39,628 bases of DNA from an uncultured Oxalobacter sp. (lineage in GTDB: Bacteria > Pseudomonadota > Gammaproteobacteria > Burkholderiales > Burkholderiaceae_D), in contig CAJKQK010000012.1 in NCBI GenBank assembly GCA_905202055.1, positions 1-39,628 of the forward strand. Direction: 5' to 3'. A model generated the notes under the pieces. The model was not told the origin of the DNA. It saw only the letters and a list, made by a program, of their open reading frames with translations, and did no database searches. Position 1 is the stretch's first letter. Every line of letters begins with the position of its first letter. Below are positions 9,344 through 17,627 of this stretch, piece after piece. Both the position numbers and the translations under genes were made by a program.

Positions 9344-9355
9344 GGCAAAAACAGG

Positions 9356-9871
9356 ATGAAACCGATTCCAGAACATATCTTGCTGCCGGTCAGCCCCGTT
9401 TTTATCGCCATCACGCTTGCGGTAGCTTTTCTCCTGAATATCCAGCCATGGGGGCACTGGGTGGGTGTTCCCGATTTCGTCGCGCTGGTTCTGGTTTTCT
9501 GGGGTATCCATCAACCAAGACGGGTCGGTATGGGAATTGCCTTTTGCATGGGCCTGTTGATGGATGTGAACGATGCTACCTTACTGGGTGAAAACGCACT
9601 GGCCTATGTTTTGCTGAGTTATTTTGCGATTACATTCCACCGGCGTGTTTTGTGGTTCCCGCTCAAAAAGCAGATCTGGTATATCCTGATCCTGCTTCTG
9701 TCATCGCAACTGGTTCAAATGTTCATCCAGTTTATCGTCAGTCATCGGACTTCAAGCTGGCTCTATCTGATCGATAGTGGTGTCGGAGCCCTGTTATGGC
9801 CGCTGGTGACCATGATTTTGCTGGCCCCGCAACGCCGTTCGGTCGATACGGATCTGGATCGGCCATTATGA
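9356..9871 (+). CDS. mreD: Rod shape-determining membrane protein MreD
   Basis: MreD is a polytopic inner-membrane partner of MreC in lateral wall synthesis. The 171-residue protein has about five hydrophobic segments (for example VFIAITLAVAFLLNI, VALVLVFWGI and YILILLLSSQLVQMF), the expected family length and topology. The motif GIAFCMGLLMDVNDATLLGENALAYVL is typical of MreD. It begins 12 bp after mreC. Its stop (TGA) overlaps an ATG as ATGA, the first codon of a 32-codon frame leading into mrdA. Confidence 0.92.
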   Translation: MKPIPEHILLPVSPVFIAITLAVAFLLNIQPWGHWVGVPDFVALVLVFWGIHQPRRVGMGIAFCMGLLMDVNDATLLGENALAYVLLSYFAITFHRRVLWFPLKKQIWYILILLLSSQLVQMFIQFIVSHRTSSWLYLIDSGVGALLWPLVTMILLAPQRRSVDTDLDRPL

Positions 9872-9953
9872 CGACTTTTTTTGACATGACCGGTATCTTC
9901 GGATATGAAATGGCCTTGCCTGCCGGTTACGGCTGTCCGGATGGTTCACTCTC

Positions 9954-11912
9954 ATGTCGAGTCTGAACGATAGCGAACGCGAGCTCCACCAATTCCGCAA
10001 CCGGATTGTGGCATTGGTTTTGTTCATTCTGGTCTGTTTTTTCTTTTTGCTGCTCCGCTTCGTCTGGGTACAGATCGTGCGGCACAGCAACTATGTTGCA
10101 CAGGCTGAAGAAAACAGGATTTCCATTGTTCCGACCATGCCGAGCCGGGGTATTATCATGGATCGGAACGGTGTCATTCTTGCCAATAATTATTCGGCTT
10201 ATACCCTTGAAATCACCCCTGCCAAAATTGGCGCCAAAATGGAAGATGTGGTCGAGGAACTGTCCCAGATTATTGAAATCACGCCACGTGACAGGAAACG
10301 GTTCAAAAAACGGATGGAAGAAGCCAAACGTTTCGAAAGTATCGTTTTGAAAGCCAAGCTGCCCGATGAAGAGGTGGCCCGTTTTTCCGTGCAGCGATAT
10401 CGGTTCCCGGGAGTGGAGGTTCAGGCGCGTATGTTCCGCCAGTATCCGCTTGGCGATGTCGCATCGCACGTGATCGGTTATATCGGTCGTATGAGCCAGA
10501 AAGATCTCGACAATCTGCCTGAAGAGGAAGAAACGAACTATCAGGGAACGACTCATTATGGCAAGGAAGGGATCGAAAAGAGTTACGAGCGTGTACTTCA
10601 CGGTTCGACGGGTTACGAAGAAATGGAAGTGGCGGCCAGTGGACGGGCAGTCAGAACACTTTCCACCCATCCTACCGTTCCGGGGAATAATCTGGTTCTC
10701 TCGATCGATATTGAATTGCAGAAGGTCGCAGAAAATGCTTTTGGCACTCGTCGTGGCGCCCTGATCGCCATGGATCCATCCACAGGGGAAGTACTGGCTT
10801 ATGTTTCGAAGCCGACATTCGACCCGAACCTGTTCGTCGATGGCATCGACCAGCAAAACTGGGATGAGTTGAACAATTCGATCAATAAACCACTGATCAA
10901 TCGCCCTCTGCGGGGGGCCTATCCTCCGGGCTCGACCTATAAACCGTTCATGGCACTGGCTGCGCTTGAACTCGGATTCCGCAAACCATCGGATGCGATC
11001 AGCGATCCGGGCTATTTCGACTATGGTAACCATCGTTTCCGCGACGACAAGAAAGGCGGTCACGGCATCGTGGATATGTACAAGTCTATCGTCCAGTCTT
11101 GCGATACTTATTATTATGTTCTGGCCGCCCAGATGGGCGTCGATACCATGCATGATTTCATGAAACAGTTCGGTTTCGGGGAATTGACCGGTATCGATCT
11201 CGCTCATGAAAGGAAAGGCATACTTCCTTCGACTGAATGGAAACGGAATGCCTATAAAAATCCGAACCAGAAAAAATGGTATGCCGGCGAAACGATTTCC
11301 CTGGGTATCGGGCAGGGATACAATACTTTTACGCCGTTGCAGCTGGCTTATGCAACCGCCTTGCTGGTCAACAACGGATCAGCTGCGCGCCCTCATCTGG
11401 TCAAGGATATCGAGGAAGGCATGAGCCATGAACGACGGCCGGTGACAACTGAAACAGTCAAACTCAATCTGAAGCAGGAAAATATCGATGTTATCAAGCG
11501 GGCGATGGTCGGGGTCGTGAAAGAAGGAACAGCAGCCCGTGTTTTCGGCGGCACCGGCTATGCTACGGGTGGCAAGACCGGTACGGCTCAGGTGATCACG
11601 ATCGGCAAGAACGAGAAATACAATGCTGCGGCACTCGCAGAACATAAACGGGATCATGCGCTTTATACCGCTTTTGCGCCGGTGGACAATCCGAAGATCG
11701 TCATTGCCGTGATTGTCGAAAACGGTGGGTTTGGTGCATCGGCGGCCGCTCCGATAGCCCGCAAGGCAATGGATTATTTCTTTTACGGCAAGAAGACGGC
11801 TCCCGAGGCCATCCAGCCCGTTAGCGATGACGCGTATCCTGAAGATTCGGATGATTCGCAGCCGGTATTGTTGCCCCCTGATTCCGACGAAGACAGTAAC
11901 GACGAGGGTTGA
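9954..11912 (+). CDS. mrdA: Penicillin-binding protein 2 (elongation-specific peptidoglycan transpeptidase)
   Basis: PBP2 cross-links peptidoglycan during cell elongation, working with RodA as glycosyltransferase. The 652-residue protein has a cytoplasmic tail, one TM helix (about 17-39, IVALVLFILVCFFFLLLRFVW), a pedestal domain and a C-terminal transpeptidase. Active-site motifs are STYK with nucleophile Ser327, SCD at 382-384 (the PBP2 form of SxN) and KTG at 541-543 (GKTGTAQ). The acidic tail (PVSDDAYPEDSDDSQP) is longer than in E. coli. ATG 9954 gives the usual start. rodA follows with its ribosome site at the mrdA stop, implying translational coupling. Confidence 0.96.
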   Translation: MSSLNDSERELHQFRNRIVALVLFILVCFFFLLLRFVWVQIVRHSNYVAQAEENRISIVPTMPSRGIIMDRNGVILANNYSAYTLEITPAKIGAKMEDVVEELSQIIEITPRDRKRFKKRMEEAKRFESIVLKAKLPDEEVARFSVQRYRFPGVEVQARMFRQYPLGDVASHVIGYIGRMSQKDLDNLPEEEETNYQGTTHYGKEGIEKSYERVLHGSTGYEEMEVAASGRAVRTLSTHPTVPGNNLVLSIDIELQKVAENAFGTRRGALIAMDPSTGEVLAYVSKPTFDPNLFVDGIDQQNWDELNNSINKPLINRPLRGAYPPGSTYKPFMALAALELGFRKPSDAISDPGYFDYGNHRFRDDKKGGHGIVDMYKSIVQSCDTYYYVLAAQMGVDTMHDFMKQFGFGELTGIDLAHERKGILPSTEWKRNAYKNPNQKKWYAGETISLGIGQGYNTFTPLQLAYATALLVNNGSAARPHLVKDIEEGMSHERRPVTTETVKLNLKQENIDVIKRAMVGVVKEGTAARVFGGTGYATGGKTGTAQVITIGKNEKYNAAALAEHKRDHALYTAFAPVDNPKIVIAVIVENGGFGASAAAPIARKAMDYFFYGKKTAPEAIQPVSDDAYPEDSDDSQPVLLPPDSDEDSNDEG

Positions 11913-11920
11913 GGTTAAAT

Positions 11921-13033
11921 ATGGATATTCCAGATAAAAACACTCTTCTGACACGGCTGAGACATTATCTCAGCGTGTTTGACGGGCCACTCGCGCTGAT
12001 CATTTTTCTGATCATGTCGGTAGGAATCATCACACTGTATTCAGCGGGTATCGATTTTCCGGGACGTGTTGAAGATCAGCTCAGGAATATCATTTTCGGT
12101 TTCATCATTATGTGGATTGCTGCCAGTGTGCCGCCACAGACACTCATGCGCTTTGCCGTTCCGGTTTATACATTCGGAATTGCGCTATTACTGGCGGTAG
12201 CGGCATTCGGACTTGTCAAAAAAGGTGCACGACGCTGGCTGAATGTCGGGATTGTCATTCAGCCATCCGAAATCATGAAAATTGCCGTTCCTCTCATGCT
12301 TGCCTGGTTTTTCCAGAAACGGGAGGGCCATCTTGGCTGGCGTGAATATGGAATTGCTTTCGTTTTGCTGGCTATTCCTGCCGGATTGATCATGAAGCAG
12401 CCTGATCTGGGAACAGCCTTGCTGGTGGCAGCAACCGGTTTTTACGTTATTTTCCTGGCCGGGCTGGCATGGAAAGTCATTATCTCCCTGTTTGTGGCCG
12501 GGCTGGCGTGTTTGCCGATTGTCTGGACCCTGCTGCACGATTATCAGCGCCATCGGGTGATGATGCTGATCGACCCGACATCCGACCCGTTAGGAAAGGG
12601 CTTTCATATCATTCAGTCCGTCATTGCCATCGGTTCGGGAGGTATTACCGGCAAGGGCTGGTTGCATGGCACCCAGGCTTATCTGCATTTCATCCCGGAA
12701 CGGACGACAGACTTCATCTTTGCCGTTTTTGCCGAGGAATTCGGTTTGATCGGTAACCTGGTTCTGATGGTGCTGTATCTTTGCCTGATCGGACGCGGAC
12801 TGATGATTGCATTGAATGCGTCGTCCCTGTTTTCCCGTTTGCTGGCAGGCGCCATTACCATGATGTTTTTCATGTACGCATTCGTCAATATGGGAATGGT
12901 CAGCGGCATTCTTCCGGTTGTCGGCGTACCTTTGCCATTCATGAGTTATGGTGGTACCGCCATGGTGACACTGGGCCTTGGAGCAGGTATTCTCATGAGT
13001 ATCCAGCGCCATCGCAAGCTCGTCCAAACCTGA
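11921..13033 (+). CDS. rodA: Peptidoglycan glycosyltransferase RodA (SEDS family)
   Basis: RodA polymerises lipid II into glycan strands for side-wall growth in complex with PBP2. The product from ATG 11921 is 370 residues, equal to E. coli RodA, with about ten TM segments. SEDS features are visible: GARRWLNVGIVIQPSEIMKI (which carries the conserved WLN and QPSE), KQPDLGTAL with the essential Asp, and the C-terminal GVPLPFMSYGGTAMVT. A TTG at 11909 extends the frame by four codons, but GAGG at 11911-11914 is spaced for 11921. It is last in the mre-mrdA-rodA cluster; rlpA follows after about 195 bp. Confidence 0.96.
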   Translation: MDIPDKNTLLTRLRHYLSVFDGPLALIIFLIMSVGIITLYSAGIDFPGRVEDQLRNIIFGFIIMWIAASVPPQTLMRFAVPVYTFGIALLLAVAAFGLVKKGARRWLNVGIVIQPSEIMKIAVPLMLAWFFQKREGHLGWREYGIAFVLLAIPAGLIMKQPDLGTALLVAATGFYVIFLAGLAWKVIISLFVAGLACLPIVWTLLHDYQRHRVMMLIDPTSDPLGKGFHIIQSVIAIGSGGITGKGWLHGTQAYLHFIPERTTDFIFAVFAEEFGLIGNLVLMVLYLCLIGRGLMIALNASSLFSRLLAGAITMMFFMYAFVNMGMVSGILPVVGVPLPFMSYGGTAMVTLGLGAGILMSIQRHRKLVQT

Positions 13034-13228
13034 CTTTTTCAATTTTCGTTGCGTTTTTTCACCACAATCCTGATGTTTGGCAGTCGAGGCAGATGAAAAA
13101 AGACAACAAATTGGGTTATACTTTGAGCAAATACTGAGCTTTTGGCGCTAATTGTTTCATTTTTCACTGTTTTTAGAGAACGATCCATCCGTTTCTTCAG
13201 GCTTCGTTTTTTATTAGGCGGAATCAAG

Positions 13229-14218
13229 ATGTTATCTCTGAAAAATCATAAATGTCTCCTGATGACTGCCATGCTGGCATCAGCCTGTGCACTGATTCTG
13301 TCGGGATGTGGCACGACACCGACAACTTCCGGCAAGGTCGCCTCCAAAAAAACCGGAAAAATCAAATCCCAAAAGGGGGGTGGCTACTATCTTGACGATG
13401 GCCCGATGGATGAAATTCCGGATAATCTGATGGAAGTGCCGGATGCCATTCCAAAAGTAGAGTCCATTCGCGGAGCAACGGCTAGACCTTATGTCGTTTT
13501 CGGACAGACTTATACACCGATGACGGAATTGCAGCCATATAAAAAATCAGGCGTCGGCAGCTGGTATGGCAAGAAATTCCACGGTCAGAAAACGTCTTCA
13601 GGCGAACCCTACGATATGTTTGCGATGACGGCTGCCCATCCGACCCTTCCGATACCCAGTTATGCAAGGGTAACGAGTCTTGAAACCGGCAGGCAGGTTA
13701 TCGTCAAGGTCAATGATCGCGGCCCGTTTCTGTCAAACCGGATCATCGATCTTTCCTATACTGCGGCTTTCAAACTGGGTTATCTGAATAAAGGTAGCGG
13801 ACAGGTTCAGGTCGAACTCTTGTTGCCGGATGAAATCGAGCGTATCAATCTTGCAAGGAACAATGCTTATTCGCCTGTCGACAAACCGGTAGTTGTGGCA
13901 AAAGCGCCTGTACCGGAGACAAGGACGGTTGTTGCCGCCAATACAGCCAAACCGGTCGCACAGCCGGTCAGCAAAATCTCTTCGGCAGGACAGGGATATT
14001 ACCTCCAGCTGGGCGCTTATCAGGAAGCCAGCAATGCACAATCCTATCAGGCAAAATTTGCCCTGAATCTGGCGCACAAGCTGCCTTCACTGGAAATTGT
14101 CCAGATGGGCAATTTCTACAAGCTGCTTGCGGGTCCTTATCCTAGCCTGGCGGAGGCGACGCAAGCTGTGGAAGAAATGAAAAGCATGGGAACGAAATCT
14201 TTTGTGGTTCGTCGCTAG
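13229..14218 (+). CDS. rlpA: Septal/endolytic lytic transglycosylase-family lipoprotein RlpA
   Basis: RlpA is an outer-membrane lipoprotein; in Pseudomonas it cleaves denuded glycan, while elsewhere it may only bind wall. The 329-residue product has a signal peptide with lipobox LSGC (mature Cys at about residue 27). A double-psi beta-barrel region (about 107-195) carries GVGSWYGKKFHGQKTSSGE and VKVNDRGPF, and a C-terminal SPOR domain (about 255-329, GYYLQLGAYQEASNAQ) binds denuded septal glycan. AGGCGGA at 13216-13222 fits ATG 13229; the longer frame from 13142 lacks support. A TATACT at 13117-13122 is a possible -10. The gene ends at a strong hairpin shared with dksA. Confidence 0.93.
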   Translation: MLSLKNHKCLLMTAMLASACALILSGCGTTPTTSGKVASKKTGKIKSQKGGGYYLDDGPMDEIPDNLMEVPDAIPKVESIRGATARPYVVFGQTYTPMTELQPYKKSGVGSWYGKKFHGQKTSSGEPYDMFAMTAAHPTLPIPSYARVTSLETGRQVIVKVNDRGPFLSNRIIDLSYTAAFKLGYLNKGSGQVQVELLLPDEIERINLARNNAYSPVDKPVVVAKAPVPETRTVVAANTAKPVAQPVSKISSAGQGYYLQLGAYQEASNAQSYQAKFALNLAHKLPSLEIVQMGNFYKLLAGPYPSLAEATQAVEEMKSMGTKSFVVRR

Positions 14219-14229
14219 CGATATTTGCA

Positions 14230-14278
14230 ATATCCAATAAAAAAGGCAGGAAACATTCCTGCCTTTTTTATTGGATAT
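14230..14278. terminator. Bidirectional terminator with a 23-bp perfect stem
   Basis: Positions 14230-14252 pair perfectly with 14256-14278 around the loop ACA. The stem contains an A6 run, a GC-rich core (GGCAGG) and a matching T6 run, so it works in both directions. It separates convergent rlpA (plus) and dksA (minus). Confidence 0.92.
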
Positions 14279-14287
14279 CCGGTTTGC

Positions 14288-14731
14288 TCAATCGCCGTAC
14301 AGTTTCTGTTTCAGTTCGCGACGTTGTTGTGCCTCGAGAGACAAGGTCGCTGTCGGACGGGCCAGCAATCTGGCAACGCCGATAGGTTCGCCGGTTTCAA
14401 CGCACCATCCGTAGTCCCCTGAATCAATGCTCGCAATCGATTGCTGTACTTTTTTCAGCAATTTGCGTTCGCGGTCACGGGTTCTCAGCTCAAGAGCATG
14501 CTCTTCTTCAATGGTCGCACGATCGGCAGGATCGGGAACAAGTGTCGTTTCACGCAGGTTTTCCGTTGTCTGGCCTGCGTTCTTGATCAGATCCTGTTCC
14601 AGTTTCTGAAGACGATCCTTGAAAAAGGCCAGCTGGGCCGGATTCATATAATCGTCTTCACTCATTTTCAGAATTTCTTCCTCTGTGAGTAAAGGAGCCA
14701 TCGGTGTCGGTTTTTTCGTTTTGGTATTCAC
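14288..14731 (-). CDS. dksA: RNA polymerase-binding transcription factor DksA (zinc-finger-less type)
   Basis: DksA enters the RNA polymerase secondary channel and, with ppGpp, reprograms transcription in the stringent response. From GTG 14731 the product is 147 residues, close to E. coli DksA (151). The coiled-coil tip DPADRA keeps the key Asp residues, and LELRTRDRERKLLKKV matches the coiled coil. The C-terminal four-Cys zinc finger is degenerate: only the Cys of GWCVETGEP remains, and the other three positions read Thr, Ser and Ala (ETGEPIG, ATLSLEAQQ). This form is usual in Betaproteobacteria and implies zinc-independent folding. A TTG at 14779 would add 16 residues without family support. 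An ATG 27 nt downstream of the GTG is an alternative start. A strong promoter lies about 90 bp upstream. Confidence 0.93.
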   Translation of the reverse strand: MNTKTKKPTPMAPLLTEEEILKMSEDDYMNPAQLAFFKDRLQKLEQDLIKNAGQTTENLRETTLVPDPADRATIEEEHALELRTRDRERKLLKKVQQSIASIDSGDYGWCVETGEPIGVARLLARPTATLSLEAQQRRELKQKLYGD

Positions 14732-14826
14732 GTTACTTTTTTCCTTTGCCTCAATAGATAAATTTTCAATAACCGGCAACTTATTGCGGCATGTATTGCA
14801 CTATGGATTGAAATACCCTGCAATCA

Positions 14827-14855
14827 AATTTAATCGACTAAATGACATCTGTCAA
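14827..14855 (-). promoter_or_regulatory. dksA promoter (sigma-70 type)
   Basis: On the minus strand a perfect TTGACA (14850-14855) is separated by 17 bp from TAAATT (14827-14832), predicting a start near 14820 and a leader of about 90 nt before the GTG of dksA. This is the best-looking sigma-70 promoter in the window. Confidence 0.7.
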
Positions 14856-14899
14856 AAGCCCCCGTTAATTTTTTCAAAAAAAGCGGCTCAATGGTCAAT

Positions 14900-15913
14900 T
14901 CAGTCTGCAAGACTATCACGGAGCCCTTCCATAAAAATTGTCTTAGGTAGGTTTTTGCCAATAAAGACCAATTTACTTTCCGGCGGGTGGTTTTCCTCCC
15001 ACTTTTCGACAATATCTGTTCCCATCAATTGCTGAACTCCCTGGAAAACGACTTTTCTGTCGGCATCTTTCATATATAACACGCCTTTGTAACGCAACAT
15101 CTGTGTCCCGTACAGGGTAATCATCCTGTCGAAAAAATCGTTCAGCCGGTTTGGGTCGAACGGCTTTTTGCTGTGAAAAACGAATGAATTGATATCGTCG
15201 AGATGATGATGGGAGCATCCGCAGTCGTGCCCACACTCATGGTGATGATCGTGATGGGCATGATCCTCCTCATCAATGCCGACCCTGGAACTCAGATTGA
15301 ATCCGTGCACATCCAGCACTTCCGATACGTCAACTCTGCCAAAGTCAACGGTATGTATCGGGGCATGCGGGTTGATGTGGCGAATCCGGTGACACAGGAT
15401 TTCAACATCTTCATCGCTCACCAGATCGGTTTTCGAAATCAAAAGTCTGTCGGCGTAGCCAACCTGTTGACGCGCCTGTTCGTATTCGTCGAGTTGTTGC
15501 ATGGCAAAGACCGCATCCATCAGGGTCACGATGCCATCGATCATGTATTCGCTTGCCACGGTATCTTCGATAAAAAAGGTCTGTGCAACCGGTCCCGGGT
15601 CGGCCAGTCCTGTCGTTTCGATAACGACCCGGTCAAAATTGATTTCCCCGTTTTTTCGCTTGTTTGCAAGTGTGCCGAGGGCCGTCACAAGATCGGAACG
15701 GATCGTGCAGCAAATACAGCCGTTACTCATTTCGACAATTTGTTCGGCATCGTCCTGAACAAGAAGATTGCTGTCGATATTTTCTTCACCGAATTCATTT
15801 TCGATGACGGCAATACGCTGCTTGTGATGGTTGTCTTTGAGGATACGGTTCAAAAGGGTGGTTTTTCCAGCCCCCAGAAATCCGGTGATGATCGTAACAG
15901 GTATCAGTGACAT
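14900..15913 (-). CDS. CobW/COG0523-family GTP-dependent metal chaperone
   Basis: COG0523 proteins are G3E GTPases that insert or shuttle metals (Zn, Co, Fe) to client enzymes. The 337-residue product begins MSLIPVTIITGFLGAGKTTL with Walker A at 11-18. It has the family CxCC metal site (CICC, 66-69), an SKTD guanine-specificity motif, and an inserted His/Cys-rich stretch around 216-238 (HAHHDHHHECGHDCGC) followed by the C-terminal CobW domain. A TTG at 15967 opens the frame earlier, but 15913 is the family start. Its neighbour is dksA. The histidine loop favours zinc or nickel/cobalt, but the exact metal and client are not shown. With a cobalamin riboswitch far away at 37.5 kb, a CobW role in B12 synthesis is possible but not supported by its neighbours. 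Confidence 0.88.
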   Translation of the reverse strand: MSLIPVTIITGFLGAGKTTLLNRILKDNHHKQRIAVIENEFGEENIDSNLLVQDDAEQIVEMSNGCICCTIRSDLVTALGTLANKRKNGEINFDRVVIETTGLADPGPVAQTFFIEDTVASEYMIDGIVTLMDAVFAMQQLDEYEQARQQVGYADRLLISKTDLVSDEDVEILCHRIRHINPHAPIHTVDFGRVDVSEVLDVHGFNLSSRVGIDEEDHAHHDHHHECGHDCGCSHHHLDDINSFVFHSKKPFDPNRLNDFFDRMITLYGTQMLRYKGVLYMKDADRKVVFQGVQQLMGTDIVEKWEENHPPESKLVFIGKNLPKTIFMEGLRDSLAD

Positions 15914-15991
15914 GTTGGCATGGCCCGGTTTATCAGTTTGGTGGGTCAGAACTGGCCAGTGAGCCAAGACAGACCCGGCTTCAGGTTAATG

Positions 15992-16021
15992 AGTATGCAC
16001 TGGTTTTTACGTTGAAATCAA
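15992..16021 (-). promoter_or_regulatory. Candidate promoter of the COG0523 GTPase gene
   Basis: The minus strand reads TTGATT (16016-16021), an 18-bp spacer, then CATACT (15992-15997), about 80 bp before ATG 15913. No obvious Zur-type palindrome overlaps it. Confidence 0.4.
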
Positions 16022-16132
16022 GTATTCCGCACGGGGTGTCCTTATCTGTTCGGAAAAGAAAACGGTACTGATCCAAAGTAAAGGCTCTTCAGCGATGAAC
16101 AGAGAGTGCATAAACAAAAGGTATCGACAGAT

Positions 16133-16160
16133 TTGTCACGAACGAAAATTGTTGTAAAAA
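16133..16160 (+). promoter_or_regulatory. Candidate porin promoter
   Basis: TTGTCA (16133-16138), a 16-bp spacer and TAAAAA (16155-16160) predict a start near 16167 and a leader of about 130 nt. Together with the GTPase promoter, the five-codon minigene and a TTGTAACAA palindrome (16172-16180), this accounts for most of the 383-bp divergent gap 15914-16296. Confidence 0.4.
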
Positions 16161-16213
16161 TGCCTCTCTTTTTGTAACAAAAGAACGTCTGAACCTTTCA
16201 AAAGGAGAACGGT

Positions 16214-16231
16214 ATGTTTCTCGTCAAATAA
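16214..16231 (+). CDS. Five-codon minigene (MFLVK) in the porin leader
   Basis: ATG TTT CTC GTC AAA TAA follows AAAGGAG (16201-16207) with a six-base gap, the strongest ribosome site in this intergenic region and far better than that of the porin itself. It ends 65 bp before the porin ATG. It is too short for a stable protein; if translated, it would act as a leader or upstream-ORF control. It may also be chance in a purine-rich stretch. Confidence 0.3.
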   Translation: MFLVK

Positions 16232-16296
16232 AAAAAAAGAGTTTTGCAAATAATGAACATGACTTTTGTCTTCATTCACTTTATATAGGTAAAACA

Positions 16297-17421
16297 ATGA
16301 AAAAAACTCTTATTGCATTAGCTATCATGGGTGCGTCGGCAGGTGCTGCATACGCGCAATCCCATGTGACCATTTACGGTGTCGTCGATACCGGTCTGGT
16401 CAAGGAAACCGGTACCGACGTTCGTATGGGCAGCAACGTCGACAGCCGTCTTGGATTCCGTGGTGTTGAAGATCTGGGTTCCGGAATGAAAGCAACTTTT
16501 GAGCTGGAACGTCGTTTCAACCTGAACGACGGTACACAGAACAATCCTCCAGAATTCGATATCAACAATCCAGTCACTAACGTTGCCGGTCTGGAAAGCA
16601 CTGACAGAACAAACTGGAATTACAATGATTTCATCAGTGGAAAGAGAGTTGACTGGGTTGGTGCCGCCAATGTCGGTCTGAAAGGTGACGCATGGGGTCA
16701 GGTCCGTCTGGGCCGTGTCAACAACCTGTCGGTTGAAACCTTCCGTATGCTGGATCCGTTCAACCAGTACGGTGTCGGCGCATCCCTGACCAAAGCCAAT
16801 ATTCTGCGTTCCGAACAACTCAGCAACACTGTCCGTTACGACAGCCCGTCCTGGAGCGGTTTCGGCTTCGGTGCGACCTATACTTTAGGCCAGAACAGCA
16901 AAGGCAGTACGCCATCTGCTCTCTTTTACAATCAGATCGGCAACGACGGCTGGGCAGTCAACCTGAAATACGACAACGGTCCTGTCCTGTTGCTGGCCAA
17001 CTATGACAGAGCTGCCGATTCCAACGATTCCTATACATGGAATGCGGGCGCTGCTTATAACTTTGCCGGCTTCAAGGTTTCCCTGGGGTATCAGGATTCC
17101 AGATTCAAACTGTTTGAAGCATCTGGTAACGGTGCCCTGAAAGAAAAAGACTGGATCGTCGGCCTGCAATACAAGACCGGTCCTCATACCGTTGGCGCAT
17201 CGTATAACCGTGGCAAAGTCGAAGCCGCCGGAACGGCATTCGATGGAAGCACCAACAAATACGCTTTGGGCTATACCTACAACATGTCCAAACGTACTTC
17301 CGTGTACGCTAACGTCGCTTATACCGATAACGACGAGGAAATCGCTGGCTGGTACAACCTGAACGGCTCGAACAGGGATTCTGTGACCGGTGTACAGCTT
17401 GGTATTACCCACAAGTTCTAG
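16297..17421 (+). CDS. Outer-membrane general porin (Gram-negative porin, Burkholderiales type)
   Basis: A trimeric 16-strand beta-barrel porin for passive uptake of small hydrophilic solutes. The 374-residue precursor has a Sec signal peptide, MKKTLIALAIMGASAGAAYA, with cleavage before QSHVTIYGVVDTGLV, the standard N-terminus of this family. PORIN motifs include SRLGFRGVEDLGSGMKA and the KY.LGYTYNMSKRTSVYANVAY strand near the end. The last residue is Phe (GITHKF), the barrel-assembly signal. Codon use is strongly biased to C-ending codons (CTG, GGT/GGC, AAC, GAC), suggesting high expression. It is monocistronic, with a candidate promoter at 16133 and a UUCG-capped terminator right after the stop. 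Substrate selectivity cannot be told. Confidence 0.95.
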   Translation: MKKTLIALAIMGASAGAAYAQSHVTIYGVVDTGLVKETGTDVRMGSNVDSRLGFRGVEDLGSGMKATFELERRFNLNDGTQNNPPEFDINNPVTNVAGLESTDRTNWNYNDFISGKRVDWVGAANVGLKGDAWGQVRLGRVNNLSVETFRMLDPFNQYGVGASLTKANILRSEQLSNTVRYDSPSWSGFGFGATYTLGQNSKGSTPSALFYNQIGNDGWAVNLKYDNGPVLLLANYDRAADSNDSYTWNAGAAYNFAGFKVSLGYQDSRFKLFEASGNGALKEKDWIVGLQYKTGPHTVGASYNRGKVEAAGTAFDGSTNKYALGYTYNMSKRTSVYANVAYTDNDEEIAGWYNLNGSNRDSVTGVQLGITHKF

Positions 17422-17444
17422 GAATTCCGGTTCTTTGAATGGTT

Positions 17445-17473
17445 AAAAGGACAGCTTCGGCTGTCCTTTTTTT
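17445..17473 (+). terminator. Porin terminator with TTCG tetraloop
   Basis: An 11-bp stem (17445-17455 with 17460-17470) closed by TTCG is followed by a T-run, 24 bp after the porin stop. Confidence 0.93.
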
Positions 17474-17587
17474 GGGATATTGACTACCGCGAGCAACTTT
17501 TATGGTGGGGATATACAGAGCCGGTCATTTTTTTGTCTGTCCCGCAAAAAGTCAGGCGTTTCCTATCTTTCCCCAATCAGATAATGG

Positions 17588-17614
17588 ATCAGGCAAAAAG
17601 CTGCCTGATTTTTA
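17588..17614 (+). terminator. Second plus-strand terminator in the porin-xerC gap
   Basis: ATCAGGCA (17588-17595) pairs with TGCCTGAT (17602-17609) and is followed by TTTTATTT. The T-run is on the plus strand only, so it does not serve xerC, which reads on the minus strand. No plus-strand gene lies between the porin terminator and this one. It is either a backup terminator or the end of an unannotated small RNA starting around 17490-17520. Confidence 0.65.
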
Positions 17615-17627
17615 TTTCCCACTGAAT

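Noticed and set aside
9927..11207. 426-codon open frame opposite mrdA
   Set aside because: mrdA has all PBP2 motifs on the other strand; the antisense product shows no family features.
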